Source of the DNA: Salinimicrobium sp963709775
GTDB lineage: Bacteria; Bacteroidota; Bacteroidia; Flavobacteriales; Flavobacteriaceae
Reading direction: 5' to 3'
Length of the DNA: 64,000 nucleotides
Assembly: GCA_963709775.1 (NCBI GenBank)
Contig: CAVPXS010000011.1
Coordinates: forward strand, 1 to 64,000
Shown here: positions 56,571 to 64,000 of the stretch, piece after piece
How the letters are laid out: each line of letters begins with the position of its first letter
Position numbering within the stretch: position 1 is the stretch's first letter
Notes under the pieces: generated by a model
What the model was told of the DNA's origin: nothing
Seen by the model: the letters and a program-made list of their open reading frames with translations, nothing else
Database searches by the model: none
Program-made: the position numbers and the translations under genes

Positions 56571-58361
56571 TTATTCGAGTTCGTCCCCCCGAAGTTGCCT
56601 GAATTTTTTCCGGGCGTCGACAAAGTAAATACTATCGGCGTAATTAAAGATAATTTTTTCATAAAACTCCTGCGCCTTATCGGGTTGATCCAGTTCCCCC
56701 TCATAGAGTTCTGCCAGGTAATAATGTGCATTATCTCCCAAAACATCATTTTTATAATGTTCTATGATAGTGAGGTAATTCTGTTCGGCTTTTTCGTATT
56801 TCCCTGCCTCCTCATAAAGCTTCGCCTGTTTTAAAAGGGCATCATCCTCAATCTTTTCTCCTTTGTGCTTTGTCAGGACAGAATCCAGCACCTCTATAGC
56901 TTTAGCATCCTTTTCCTGAAAAGCCAGCAAATCGGCCCTGGCATACAGTTTCAAAGCTGTTCTTGTACTATCCTCCAGGGAATTCTCACTTATTAAAAGA
57001 CTTAATTCCATGGCATCATTAGCGATCAATTGCGAAGTGGCCGACTTTAATACATCCAACTGTATGGTCGCCCAGTCAAAATCTCCTTTATAATAGCTGG
57101 TCTTTGCCACCTTGAACCTGGCCATTTGTGCAACCACATCATTCTCAACCAGGTTTTGCACCTGCGAGAAATAGATCAAAGCCTGATTAAATTTCTCATC
57201 AAGCACAAGAATATCTGCCAATGCCATTTTTAAAGCTGCTTCTTCATTCTTTTGGAGATCACGCTCCAGGAATACATTTAGAACTTCCCGGGCTTTTGCT
57301 ATGTTGCTCTGTTTAAAAGCCAGGAAATTTGCATAATCAATGTAAAGAGATAGCATAGCCGTTGCATTTCCATAGGTCTCAAAAAGGGCTTTATAAGCCT
57401 TCTCTATCTCTGAAAATTTTTCTTCCGGAAGTGTTTCCTGAAGAATATTCAGTCTTAGCTGATGGGCCTGCAACCTAAGATCTTCATTAGGGGCTTCGGC
57501 AATGATAAAATCCAGTACCTCCAGAGCCGTCTCCAGCTGACCTTCTTCCTGTGCCATCACTGTAAGCCGAAGAATAGACCCCAATCCCTGATTGGACCTG
57601 CGGTAGATCGCCTTTTCCTGCTGAAAAGCCTTTTGATATTCCTTTTGCTGCACAAAAAGCCAGCTCAACATATTATTATAAAGGATATTCTGGTCCTCCT
57701 GAAGCTTTTTAAGCAGCAATTTTCTAAAGATGAGATTGGCCTCATTGGCAGGATCATCGCTTATAAACTGCCTGTAGATACGGCTCACCCCCGGCAGTAA
57801 ATTGGGATTGTTCCCCAGCACCTCAATATAATTACTAAACATCTTTTCAATATCTCCCTGTTCGCCGTACAGCCGCGCCAGCTGGATACTGTACTCGGCA
57901 TCGGGATTCATCTTCATCCCCAGTTCATAAGCCGTCACCGCCCTGTCGAGCTTGCTGTATTTTTCAAAAGACCGGGCAATGGAAAAAGCATAATTTGGCC
58001 TGGACTCTATAGCCCTTAAGGCTTCAGTGTAAAATTGATCTGCCTGGGTATTTTTCCCCTGCAATTCAAAATTATGCCCGAGTTCCACAAGAAAATGAGG
58101 CGCATTGGCCGTATTATTCACCCGGTGTTTAAGCAGTTTTTCTGCCTCGCCATATTTTTCAAGTTGTTGATAGGTCGCAATAAGTCCGTAGAAAAATGAG
58201 GCGTTATAAGGTTCCTGTTCCAGGAGTTTTTCATAAATATTTTCTGCCTTCCCAAATTCACCCCTGTCGAAATAATTCTTCGCCAGCTGCTCTGACTGTG
58301 CAAAGCCAGAAAAATGGGTGCAAAGAAGAAGGAGAAAGAAGTAGAGAAAACGCATCTGCAA
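56571..58361 (-). CDS. Secreted TPR-repeat protein
   Basis: 596 residues with a signal peptide (MQMRFLYFFLLLLCTHFSGF, then AQ). TPR units throughout: AKNYFDRGEFGKAENIYEKL, ASFFYGLIATYQQLEKYGEA, NALRAIESRP-like and QNYLTIIEHYKNDVLGDNAH at the end. Probably a periplasmic scaffold. A TATATTTAC box lies 21 bases upstream. Confidence 0.85.
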   Translation of the reverse strand: MQMRFLYFFLLLLCTHFSGFAQSEQLAKNYFDRGEFGKAENIYEKLLEQEPYNASFFYGLIATYQQLEKYGEAEKLLKHRVNNTANAPHFLVELGHNFELQGKNTQADQFYTEALRAIESRPNYAFSIARSFEKYSKLDRAVTAYELGMKMNPDAEYSIQLARLYGEQGDIEKMFSNYIEVLGNNPNLLPGVSRIYRQFISDDPANEANLIFRKLLLKKLQEDQNILYNNMLSWLFVQQKEYQKAFQQEKAIYRRSNQGLGSILRLTVMAQEEGQLETALEVLDFIIAEAPNEDLRLQAHQLRLNILQETLPEEKFSEIEKAYKALFETYGNATAMLSLYIDYANFLAFKQSNIAKAREVLNVFLERDLQKNEEAALKMALADILVLDEKFNQALIYFSQVQNLVENDVVAQMARFKVAKTSYYKGDFDWATIQLDVLKSATSQLIANDAMELSLLISENSLEDSTRTALKLYARADLLAFQEKDAKAIEVLDSVLTKHKGEKIEDDALLKQAKLYEEAGKYEKAEQNYLTIIEHYKNDVLGDNAHYYLAELYEGELDQPDKAQEFYEKIIFNYADSIYFVDARKKFRQLRGDELE

Positions 58362-58380
58362 CTGTTTTAAGTAAATATAC

Positions 58381-58404
58381 TTTAAATTGCCTTTTTAGAA
58401 GCTG
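58381..58404. repeat. Dispersed palindrome copy
   Basis: TTTAAATTGCCTTTTTAGAA then GCTG; upstream of the TPR gene. Nearly identical to the copy at 41608-41631. Confidence 0.55.
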
Positions 58405-58438
58405 AAAGTGAGGATCTTATTCTGTTGAAAAGAAAAAA

Positions 58439-58464
58439 CCTCACAGGTCTGGAAACCTGTGAGG
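58439..58464. terminator. Terminator downstream of serS
   Basis: CCTCACAGGT / ACCTGTGAGG stem, loop CTGGAA, followed by TTG-rich sequence; 27 bases beyond the serS stop. Confidence 0.75.
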
Positions 58465-58490
58465 CTTGAAAGTTTATTCAAAAAATTTAA

Positions 58491-59762
58491 TTAATCTATC
58501 AAATCGAAACCGGTATAAGGCACGAGTACATCGGGTACTTTTATTCCTGCCGGTGTCTGGTAATTTTCAAGAATTCCTGCCAGCACGCGAGGCAAAGCAA
58601 GAGCACTACCATTCAAAGTATGAGCCAGCTGCTTTGAACCATCGGCCGACTTGTACCTAAGTTTTAATCTATTAGCCTGGAAGGTTTCGAAGTTCGAACA
58701 GGAACTAATCTCAAGCCACCTATCCTGGGCTGTTGAAAATACTTCAAAATCATAAGTTAGAGCCGAGGTAAATCCAAGGTCACCTCCACACAACCTAAGG
58801 ATCCTGTATGGCAATTTTAAATCTCTAAGGATATCCTTGATCTGCTCCACCATTTTATCCAGGGCAGCATAAGAATTTTCGGGTTTTTCAATTCTTACGA
58901 TCTCCACTTTATCAAACTGGTGCAGGCGGTTAAGTCCGCGAACGTGTGCCCCGTAAGATCCGGCTTCTCTTCTAAAGCATGGAGTGTAGCCTGTACAGGC
59001 AATAGGCAAATCATTTTCAGATAACATATCATCCCTAAACATATTGGTGATAGGCACCTCGGCAGTTGGAATAAGATAAAGGTTATCTTCGGTGACATGA
59101 TACATCTGCCCTTCTTTATCGGGCAGCTGACCTGTGCCATATCCTGAAGCCTCATTCACCATAAGCGGCATCTGGAACTCGGTATATCCTGCGCCTACAT
59201 TCTTATCTAAAAAGTAAGAAATAAGCGCTCTTTGCAAACGGGCTCCTTTTCCTTTGTAAACCGGAAAACCGGCACCGGTGATCTTGTTTCCCAGTTCAAA
59301 ATCAATGATATCGTATTTCTTTGCCAGCTCCCAGTGCGGCAGTGCATCTGTAGCCAGTTGCGGCACTTCACCTTCTTTGTAGACCTCCACGTTATCTTCT
59401 TCTGAAGTTCCTGCAGGAACAAGCTCGTTTGGGATGTTAGGAATGTTATACAAGACACGATTAAGAGCCATGGTTGTAGCCGCAAGCTTTTCTGAAAGTT
59501 CTTTGGTAGACTCCTTAAGGTCTGAAGTTTGTTGTTTCAGTTGATTTGCCTTCAGGTGTTCTCCGGTCTTGAAGAGCATTCCAATTTCTTTTGAAAGACG
59601 ATTGGATTCGGCTAATTTTTCATCCAGCTCGGCCTGGGTGGAACGACGTGTTTCATCCAAATCAAGCACTTCAGAAAAAACTTCTTCAGCATCAAAATTT
59701 CTCTTTTTTAAGGCCTTTAAATACGCCTCTTTATTCGCCCTGATATTGGCTACCTGTAACAT
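58491..59762 (-). CDS. serS: Seryl-tRNA synthetase
   Basis: 423 residues, intact. The N-terminal coiled-coil arm (about 30-105), class II motif 1 region RALISYFLDKNVGAGYTEFQ, motif 2 CFRREAGSYGAHVRGLNRLH and motif 3 LNGSALALPRVLAGILENYQ. Charges tRNA-Ser. Ends in front of a strong terminator. Confidence 0.96.
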   Translation of the reverse strand: MLQVANIRANKEAYLKALKKRNFDAEEVFSEVLDLDETRRSTQAELDEKLAESNRLSKEIGMLFKTGEHLKANQLKQQTSDLKESTKELSEKLAATTMALNRVLYNIPNIPNELVPAGTSEEDNVEVYKEGEVPQLATDALPHWELAKKYDIIDFELGNKITGAGFPVYKGKGARLQRALISYFLDKNVGAGYTEFQMPLMVNEASGYGTGQLPDKEGQMYHVTEDNLYLIPTAEVPITNMFRDDMLSENDLPIACTGYTPCFRREAGSYGAHVRGLNRLHQFDKVEIVRIEKPENSYAALDKMVEQIKDILRDLKLPYRILRLCGGDLGFTSALTYDFEVFSTAQDRWLEISSCSNFETFQANRLKLRYKSADGSKQLAHTLNGSALALPRVLAGILENYQTPAGIKVPDVLVPYTGFDLID

Positions 59763-59813
59763 AATATTGGTTTTTGAAGATTTGCCGTAAAAGGCATTTC
59801 AAGGGTAAAGGAA

Positions 59814-59821
59814 CAAAAATA
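59814..59821 (-). promoter_or_regulatory. Candidate -7 box of serS
   Basis: Minus-strand TATTTTTG (TAnnTTTG), 51 bases upstream of the serS ATG. Confidence 0.45.
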
Positions 59822-59838
59822 GCAAAAGCCTAATAACA

Positions 59839-61158
59839 TTATTCAATCGAGGACGGTAAAATCCAGTCATGATGCCCAAAATGATTCCATTTCTTTGCTG
59901 CAAGGTCGACATTTGGATCTATAAAAGGTACATACGGCCTACCATTAACGCTCACCTTACTGTCAACATAGATCTCTACCTCTTTCCCCGTAAGTTCAAA
60001 CTCTTCTTCGAGGCGCTGGGAAAACTGCCAGATCATATCGGGTTTTGTGGATACTGCCCGCTGCTGTTTAGGGGAAAGGTACTGGCCGGTTTGGACCATA
60101 ATTGTATCCTGCGGCCTGGCTTTGTCCACCACCTTAAACTGTATCCACCCGGCCTTTGACCTCAACATCATGCGCCAGCTAAGACGATGTCCCTCCTCTG
60201 TCCATAAAACATCATCTTTAAAGAACCAGTGGCGCACGGGTAAAGCCAGCTGCACAACGAACCAGACACTGAAAAAGACCAAAAGCGGCGTTTTATATTC
60301 CGGCACCTCCACCTCGTTCCCTGAATAGTGAGGTTTCTTCCGAAGAAATATGCGGTTAATTTTTTCGGTTGGAAAAAAGAAGATCGTAAAAGCGAGGGCC
60401 AGGTAAGGAAATATCCCAATGTGAAAAATAAGGCTGTTGAAGAGGTGAAAAAACACAGCTGCCAAAAAGGCGAAAATTCGTGTTCTTTTCCAGAGCAGTA
60501 ATGGAATGATCAAGAGATCAAATAAAAATCCGAACCAGGCGATAGTGTAATGCACCCAGGTTTGCTGAAGGAAATCCCCAATAAGCCAGTAATCACTTCT
60601 TGCCACCATTAATATTCCCGGCAGGGTAGCATCAAACCAGTCGGGGTAGATCTTGGCTACGGCTGCATAGGTATATACAATGGTCATTTGGACGACAAGC
60701 AATATCCAGACCCAGCTTGGCATGCTTAACTTTTTTAATTCCGGTTTTCTCCAGACATCAACCGATGCATACCTGTGCGCAGGAAGCAGGATCATGAGGA
60801 AACACAACAGCATTAAAAGATAATAATGATTATTGTAGGAGGATTTTTGCATCAGGTAAACCGCAGCCCACATAATGGTGTACATGAAGATACTTAGCCT
60901 GTATTTGAATCCCAGCATCACAAAGATCCCAAACAGGCCCATAACAGCGTAATACCAAAGCATTCCGTTGCCCGGCAGGGGCTGAAGAAAATCGAATCCT
61001 ATAAAATTAAAAGTGAAATCCGGCTCAATAAAAGCCCGTCTTACCCAGCCGGTAAAAATGGCTCCAATAGCCTCAATAGCTAGCAACAACCCAAAGAGAA
61101 TCCTAAACACAATGAGTGCAGAATTATCTATTCGGGTGAAGAGCCATTTATTTAGCAT
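59839..61158 (-). CDS. HTTM-domain membrane protein (VKG-carboxylase-like)
   Basis: 439 residues from the ATG at 61158; the 13 codons before it overlap ribF and are not needed. About nine membrane helices in a HTTM domain (KWLFTRIDNSALIVFRILFG, and LLLCFLMILLPAHRYASVDV) and a C-terminal soluble part. HTTM proteins include vitamin-K-dependent gamma-glutamyl carboxylase; the bacterial role is unknown. The start overlaps the ribF stop by 11 bases. Confidence 0.85.
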   Translation of the reverse strand: MLNKWLFTRIDNSALIVFRILFGLLLAIEAIGAIFTGWVRRAFIEPDFTFNFIGFDFLQPLPGNGMLWYYAVMGLFGIFVMLGFKYRLSIFMYTIMWAAVYLMQKSSYNNHYYLLMLLCFLMILLPAHRYASVDVWRKPELKKLSMPSWVWILLVVQMTIVYTYAAVAKIYPDWFDATLPGILMVARSDYWLIGDFLQQTWVHYTIAWFGFLFDLLIIPLLLWKRTRIFAFLAAVFFHLFNSLIFHIGIFPYLALAFTIFFFPTEKINRIFLRKKPHYSGNEVEVPEYKTPLLVFFSVWFVVQLALPVRHWFFKDDVLWTEEGHRLSWRMMLRSKAGWIQFKVVDKARPQDTIMVQTGQYLSPKQQRAVSTKPDMIWQFSQRLEEEFELTGKEVEIYVDSKVSVNGRPYVPFIDPNVDLAAKKWNHFGHHDWILPSSIE

Positions 61159-62086
61159 AATTATCCCGGATATATTGAAAGCTGAAAGCCTCATCCTGCT
61201 TCATCGCCCGCTTCAACGCTTCAATGGTGTCAAATTTCTTTTCATCTCTAATCCGTGTGAGAAGTTCAATGGAGAGATATTCCCCGTAAAGATCTTTATC
61301 GAGATCGAAAAAGTAGGTTTCAACAGTTTTTTCGGTACCTCCCACGGTTGGATTGGTTCCTATGTTCATCATCCCAAAAACTACCTTCCCGTCAATAACC
61401 GACCGAACTACGTAAACCCCGTTTTTGGGAATTAATTTATAGTTTTCATGAATGTGAAGATTGGCGGTGGGATAACTGAATTCCTTCCCAAGACCTTTGC
61501 CCTTTACAACAGTACCGGCAAGTGCAAAAGGATAACTTAAATATTGATTCGCCTTTTCTACTTTACCTTCTAAAAGAGCTTTCCTTATTTTGGTAGAGCT
61601 TACGGCCACGTCTTCCACATCCTGTTTTGAAATTTCTTCCACTTCAAAATTATATTCTCTCCCAAACTCACGCAGATCATTGATGTCTGCAGTTCTATTT
61701 CGCCCAAAGCGGTGGTCGTACCCTATTATGACCTTCCTGGCTTTTAATTTATTTACAAGGATGTCCCGCACAAACTCCCGCGCCGAAAGACGTGAGAATT
61801 GTTGCGTAAAAGGATGAATGATCAAATGGTCTATACCGCTTTTCTCCAGGATCTCCTTTCGTTCTTCGATAGTGTTGATCAGCTTTATATCGGCATCTTT
61901 TTGTAACACCATGCGGGGATGAGGAAAAAATGTAAGGATAGCCGATTCAAGACTTCCTGCCCTGGCAGTATTTACCAGTCTTTCAATGATCTTTTGATGC
62001 CCAATGTGCACCCCGTCAAAGGTACCTATAGTGACTACTGTATGATGATCGCTGTTAAAAGCATGTGCTCCTTTGTGTTCTTTCAA
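61148..62086 (-). CDS. ribF: Bifunctional riboflavin kinase / FAD synthetase
   Basis: 312 residues, intact. N-terminal FAD-synthetase nucleotidylyltransferase with GTFDGVHIGH (21-30) and ATP-site SSTKIRKALLEG. C-terminal riboflavin-kinase domain with GKGLGKEFSYPTANLHIHEN and NIGTNPTVGG. Converts riboflavin to FMN and FAD. Ends inside the HTTM start. Confidence 0.95.
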   Translation of the reverse strand: MKEHKGAHAFNSDHHTVVTIGTFDGVHIGHQKIIERLVNTARAGSLESAILTFFPHPRMVLQKDADIKLINTIEERKEILEKSGIDHLIIHPFTQQFSRLSAREFVRDILVNKLKARKVIIGYDHRFGRNRTADINDLREFGREYNFEVEEISKQDVEDVAVSSTKIRKALLEGKVEKANQYLSYPFALAGTVVKGKGLGKEFSYPTANLHIHENYKLIPKNGVYVVRSVIDGKVVFGMMNIGTNPTVGGTEKTVETYFFDLDKDLYGEYLSIELLTRIRDEKKFDTIEALKRAMKQDEAFSFQYIRDNYAK

Positions 62087-62094
62087 GACTACTT

Positions 62095-62730
62095 CTATTT
62101 CCCGTTAAAGGTATTCATTGTGTTGTTCATGCCTGCTGTACCAAAGGACCTGATAACTTCGGTCGATTTCTCCAGTCTTTCGGGCAGTTTCTTTGTTTCC
62201 TCTTCATCCCATTCCCCCAGCACGTAATCTACCTGCCGTCCCTTGGAAAACTCATCGCTTATCCCAAAGCGAAAACGGTTATAATTTGTCGTTCCCAATT
62301 GCGCCTGTATATCTTTTAAGCCGTTATGCCCACCGTCGCTGCCTTTGGTTTTTATTCTTATCGTACCAAAGCCGAGATTGAGATCATCTGTAATTACCAA
62401 TAAATGCTCCAGCGGCACCTTTTCTTTTTGCAGCCAGTAATTTACTGCTTTTCCACTAAGGTTCATATAGGTGGATGGTTTAAGCAGAATGAAGCTACGG
62501 CCTTTGAATTTGTAGGTTGTTATATCACCAAGTTTTTGGGATTCGAAAGTAAGGCCTTCTTTTTCTGCAAGGAAGTCAAGAACTTTAAATCCAATATTGT
62601 GACGGGTGTTATGATATTTTGGGCCAATATTTCCCAGCCCAACAATGAGAAATTTTTTCATAGGGGGAATTTCTTCTTTAGAATCTTCTTTAGGTTTTTT
62701 AGTCCAAATCCTACCAAAGAACGAGAGCAT
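62095..62730 (-). CDS. pth: Peptidyl-tRNA hydrolase
   Basis: 211 residues from ATG 62730; flavobacterial Pth proteins have an N-terminal extension (MLSFFGRIWTKKPKEDSKEE) before MKKFLIVGLGNIGPKYHNTR. ATG 62661 is the minimal start. NTRHNIG carries the catalytic His and SDGGHNGLK the second motif. Recycles peptidyl-tRNA. 8 bases upstream of ribF. Confidence 0.93.
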   Translation of the reverse strand: MLSFFGRIWTKKPKEDSKEEIPPMKKFLIVGLGNIGPKYHNTRHNIGFKVLDFLAEKEGLTFESQKLGDITTYKFKGRSFILLKPSTYMNLSGKAVNYWLQKEKVPLEHLLVITDDLNLGFGTIRIKTKGSDGGHNGLKDIQAQLGTTNYNRFRFGISDEFSKGRQVDYVLGEWDEEETKKLPERLEKSTEVIRSFGTAGMNNTMNTFNGK

Positions 62731-62756
62731 AGATTTCTTTTTTGGTAAAAATAAAA

Positions 62757-62782
62757 AAAGCATCCCTAATTAGGGATGCTTT
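62757..62782. terminator. Terminator downstream of rplY
   Basis: Perfect 26-base dyad, arms AAAGCATCCCTAA and TTAGGGATGCTTT, preceded by A7 and followed by T-rich sequence; 25 bases from the rplY stop. Confidence 0.85.
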
Positions 62783-62807
62783 ATCTTTTGAATAAGATTT
62801 TATAAAT

Positions 62808-63440
62808 CTATGCGTTTTCGTTTTCGTCAACTTCTGTTGCAGGTACTTCATCTGCAGGAACTTCTTCCTCTTCATCTTCAGTATCGGCGATAACGTTACG
62901 AGAAGTTCTAACCTGGCAAACAACAGTGTTATCCGGGTGCATGATCTTAAAATCTTCACTTTTAAGAGCAGTAACATAAAGTTTGTTACCAATCTTAAGT
63001 GGAGTGATATCTGCTTCAATAAAATCTGGAAGATTTCCTGGAAGACCTTTCACTCTCATTCGGCGAAGGTTGAATCTCAATACCCCACCATTTTTCACCC
63101 CACGGGCAACTCCAGTAGTGTGAACCGGAATTTCCATAGAAATTTCTTTGTCTTCAAAGATCTGGTAGAAATCGATATGCAAAATTGCATCTGTTACAGG
63201 GTGGAACTGGATGTCCTGTAGTACAGCGTTAAATTTCTCACCACCTTTTAATTTAATTTCCACTGTATGCACATCTGGTGTGTATACAAGGCTTTTAAAG
63301 GCAATCTCATCTGCTGCAAAATGTAATGGCTCGTCTCCCCCGTATAATACGCAAGGAACCTGTCCAGCATTACGTAAGGCTTTTGTAGCTTTCTTGCCTA
63401 CGCTTTCTCTTTTAGATCCGTTGATCGTAATTGATTTCAT
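62808..63440 (-). CDS. rplY: 50S ribosomal protein L25 / general stress protein Ctc
   Basis: 210 residues, intact. MKSITINGSKRESVGKKATK start, HFAADEIAFKSLVYTPDVHT and IHIDFYQIF: the L25 5S-rRNA-binding domain with the TL5/Ctc C-terminal domain. Ends in an acidic tail. Candidate -7 box at 63460-63467. Confidence 0.94.
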   Translation of the reverse strand: MKSITINGSKRESVGKKATKALRNAGQVPCVLYGGDEPLHFAADEIAFKSLVYTPDVHTVEIKLKGGEKFNAVLQDIQFHPVTDAILHIDFYQIFEDKEISMEIPVHTTGVARGVKNGGVLRFNLRRMRVKGLPGNLPDFIEADITPLKIGNKLYVTALKSEDFKIMHPDNTVVCQVRTSRNVIADTEDEEEEVPADEVPATEVDENENA

Positions 63441-63459
63441 TGTTAAAAATTTTAGGCTG

Positions 63460-63467
63460 CAAAAGTA
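63460..63467 (-). promoter_or_regulatory. Candidate -7 box of rplY
   Basis: Minus-strand TACTTTTG (TAnnTTTG), 19 bases upstream of the rplY ATG. Confidence 0.5.
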
Positions 63468-63517
63468 AATCTTTTTTTTCAGCTATTAAAAGCCTGAAGC
63501 CTAATTATTTTAAAGAG

Positions 63518-63540
63518 AATAAAAATGGCATTTTTGAAGC
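63518..63540. repeat. Dispersed palindrome copy (best match)
   Basis: AAAAATGGCATTTTTGAAGC at 63521-63540; the clearest copy of the dyad, with the conserved GC tail, between prs and rplY. Confidence 0.6.
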
Positions 63541-63621
63541 TTCAGATTCAATCCAGACAACAATTTTATCTACCTGGTACTTATAACTTCTAAAATCTCA
63601 CCTCTAAATTCTCACTTCAGC

Positions 63622-64000
63622 TTACATGATGAATTTTGAGCTTATTGACCTGTTGTTATGAACCCTGTTCATAACATCGGCAAAAAGATCGGCACAGGTG
63701 ACCACGCGGATTTTCTTACTCTTCTTTTTCAGCGGAATGGAATCGGTAACAATTAGTTCTAAAAGTTTAGAATTCTCGATGCGTTCATAAGCTTCTCCCG
63801 AAAGTACAGGATGAGTACATATTGCCCTTACACTAAGCGCACCTCTTTCCATCATCACATCTGCAGCTTTAGTGAGGGTTCCTGCGGTATCAACCATATC
63901 ATCAACAAGTACCACATTACGGCCTTCAACATTCCCAATCAATTCCATGTGGGAAATTACATTTGCCTTAGCCCTTTGTTTGTAACAGATCACAACATCG
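63622..64000 (-). CDS. prs: Ribose-phosphate pyrophosphokinase, C-terminal part
   Basis: Continues past the right edge (DVVICYKQRA at the border). VVLVDDMVDTAGT is the PRPP-binding loop of Prs, then GALSVRAICTHPVLSGEAYE and IRVVTCADLFADVMNRVHNN near the C terminus. Makes PRPP for nucleotide synthesis. In flavobacteria prs commonly precedes rplY and pth, as here. Confidence 0.93.
   Translation of the reverse strand, partial: DVVICYKQRAKANVISHMELIGNVEGRNVVLVDDMVDTAGTLTKAADVMMERGALSVRAICTHPVLSGEAYERIENSKLLELIVTDSIPLKKKSKKIRVVTCADLFADVMNRVHNNRSISSKFIM

Overview
This window looks like a chromosomal segment of a marine-type flavobacterium (Bacteroidota, Flavobacteriaceae, near Gramella, Salegentibacter or Salinimicrobium). 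The evidence is the TAnnTTTG-type -7 promoter boxes upstream of several genes, the A-rich leader regions without strong Shine-Dalgarno sequences, many lipoproteins and CarboxypepD_reg-like secreted proteins, and family-typical genes (DUF4286, HTTM, YwbE, L25/Ctc, a two-domain acyltransferase of the OlsF type). I saw no rRNA, tRNA, phage gene or CRISPR array.

Layout. 0.1-10.9 kb: accessory secreted proteins and lipoproteins, two decayed genes, and two erythromycin-esterase-like proteins, one fused to a carboxypeptidase-regulatory-like domain. 11.4-19.0 kb: a secreted protein of eleven 11-residue repeats, an M28 membrane peptidase, a CBS-pair protein, a five-copy hairpin repeat array and a minimal ABC module. 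19.2-24.2 kb: three tandem ssb genes, a histone-deacetylase-like hydrolase, a GIY-YIG nuclease embedded in palindromic repeats, and metG. 24.2-33.1 kb: yraN, DUF421, DUF389, a cation/proton antiporter and mfd. 33.4-41 kb: a Doc-type toxin module, then the DNA-ligase-associated repair cluster (exonuclease, ATP-dependent ligase, Lhr-type helicase, PdeM phosphoesterase), interrupted by a DUF559 nuclease flanked by inverted palindromes. 41-48.8 kb: fbp, lysC, an OlsF-like acyltransferase, ywbE and an MFS transporter. 48.9-51.66 kb: an AT-rich island holding a heavily decayed gene and an attC-like inverted repeat. 51.7-64 kb: a housekeeping block on the minus strand (mgtE, rsmA, serS, ribF, pth, rplY, prs).

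Two themes stand out. First, two unrelated small endonucleases (DUF559 and GIY-YIG) each sit inside their own family of palindromic repeats. Copies of such repeats have also entered coding sequences in frame (helicase, mfd). This resembles REP/RAYT elements but with a different enzyme, and is my best candidate for an under-described system. Second, a different dispersed palindrome, TCAAAAATGnCATTTTTGA, recurs throughout the window, both between and within genes.

Caveat: about nineteen single-base indels (about fourteen insertions and five deletions) interrupt genes that should be intact, including metG, mfd and rsmA. Each gene length returns to a multiple of three once the indel is allowed for. 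I annotate these as single genes and regard assembly error as the likeliest cause. The decayed genes at 3.9-4.7, 8.4-9.3 and 49.2-50.9 kb have far denser lesions and look like true pseudogenes.
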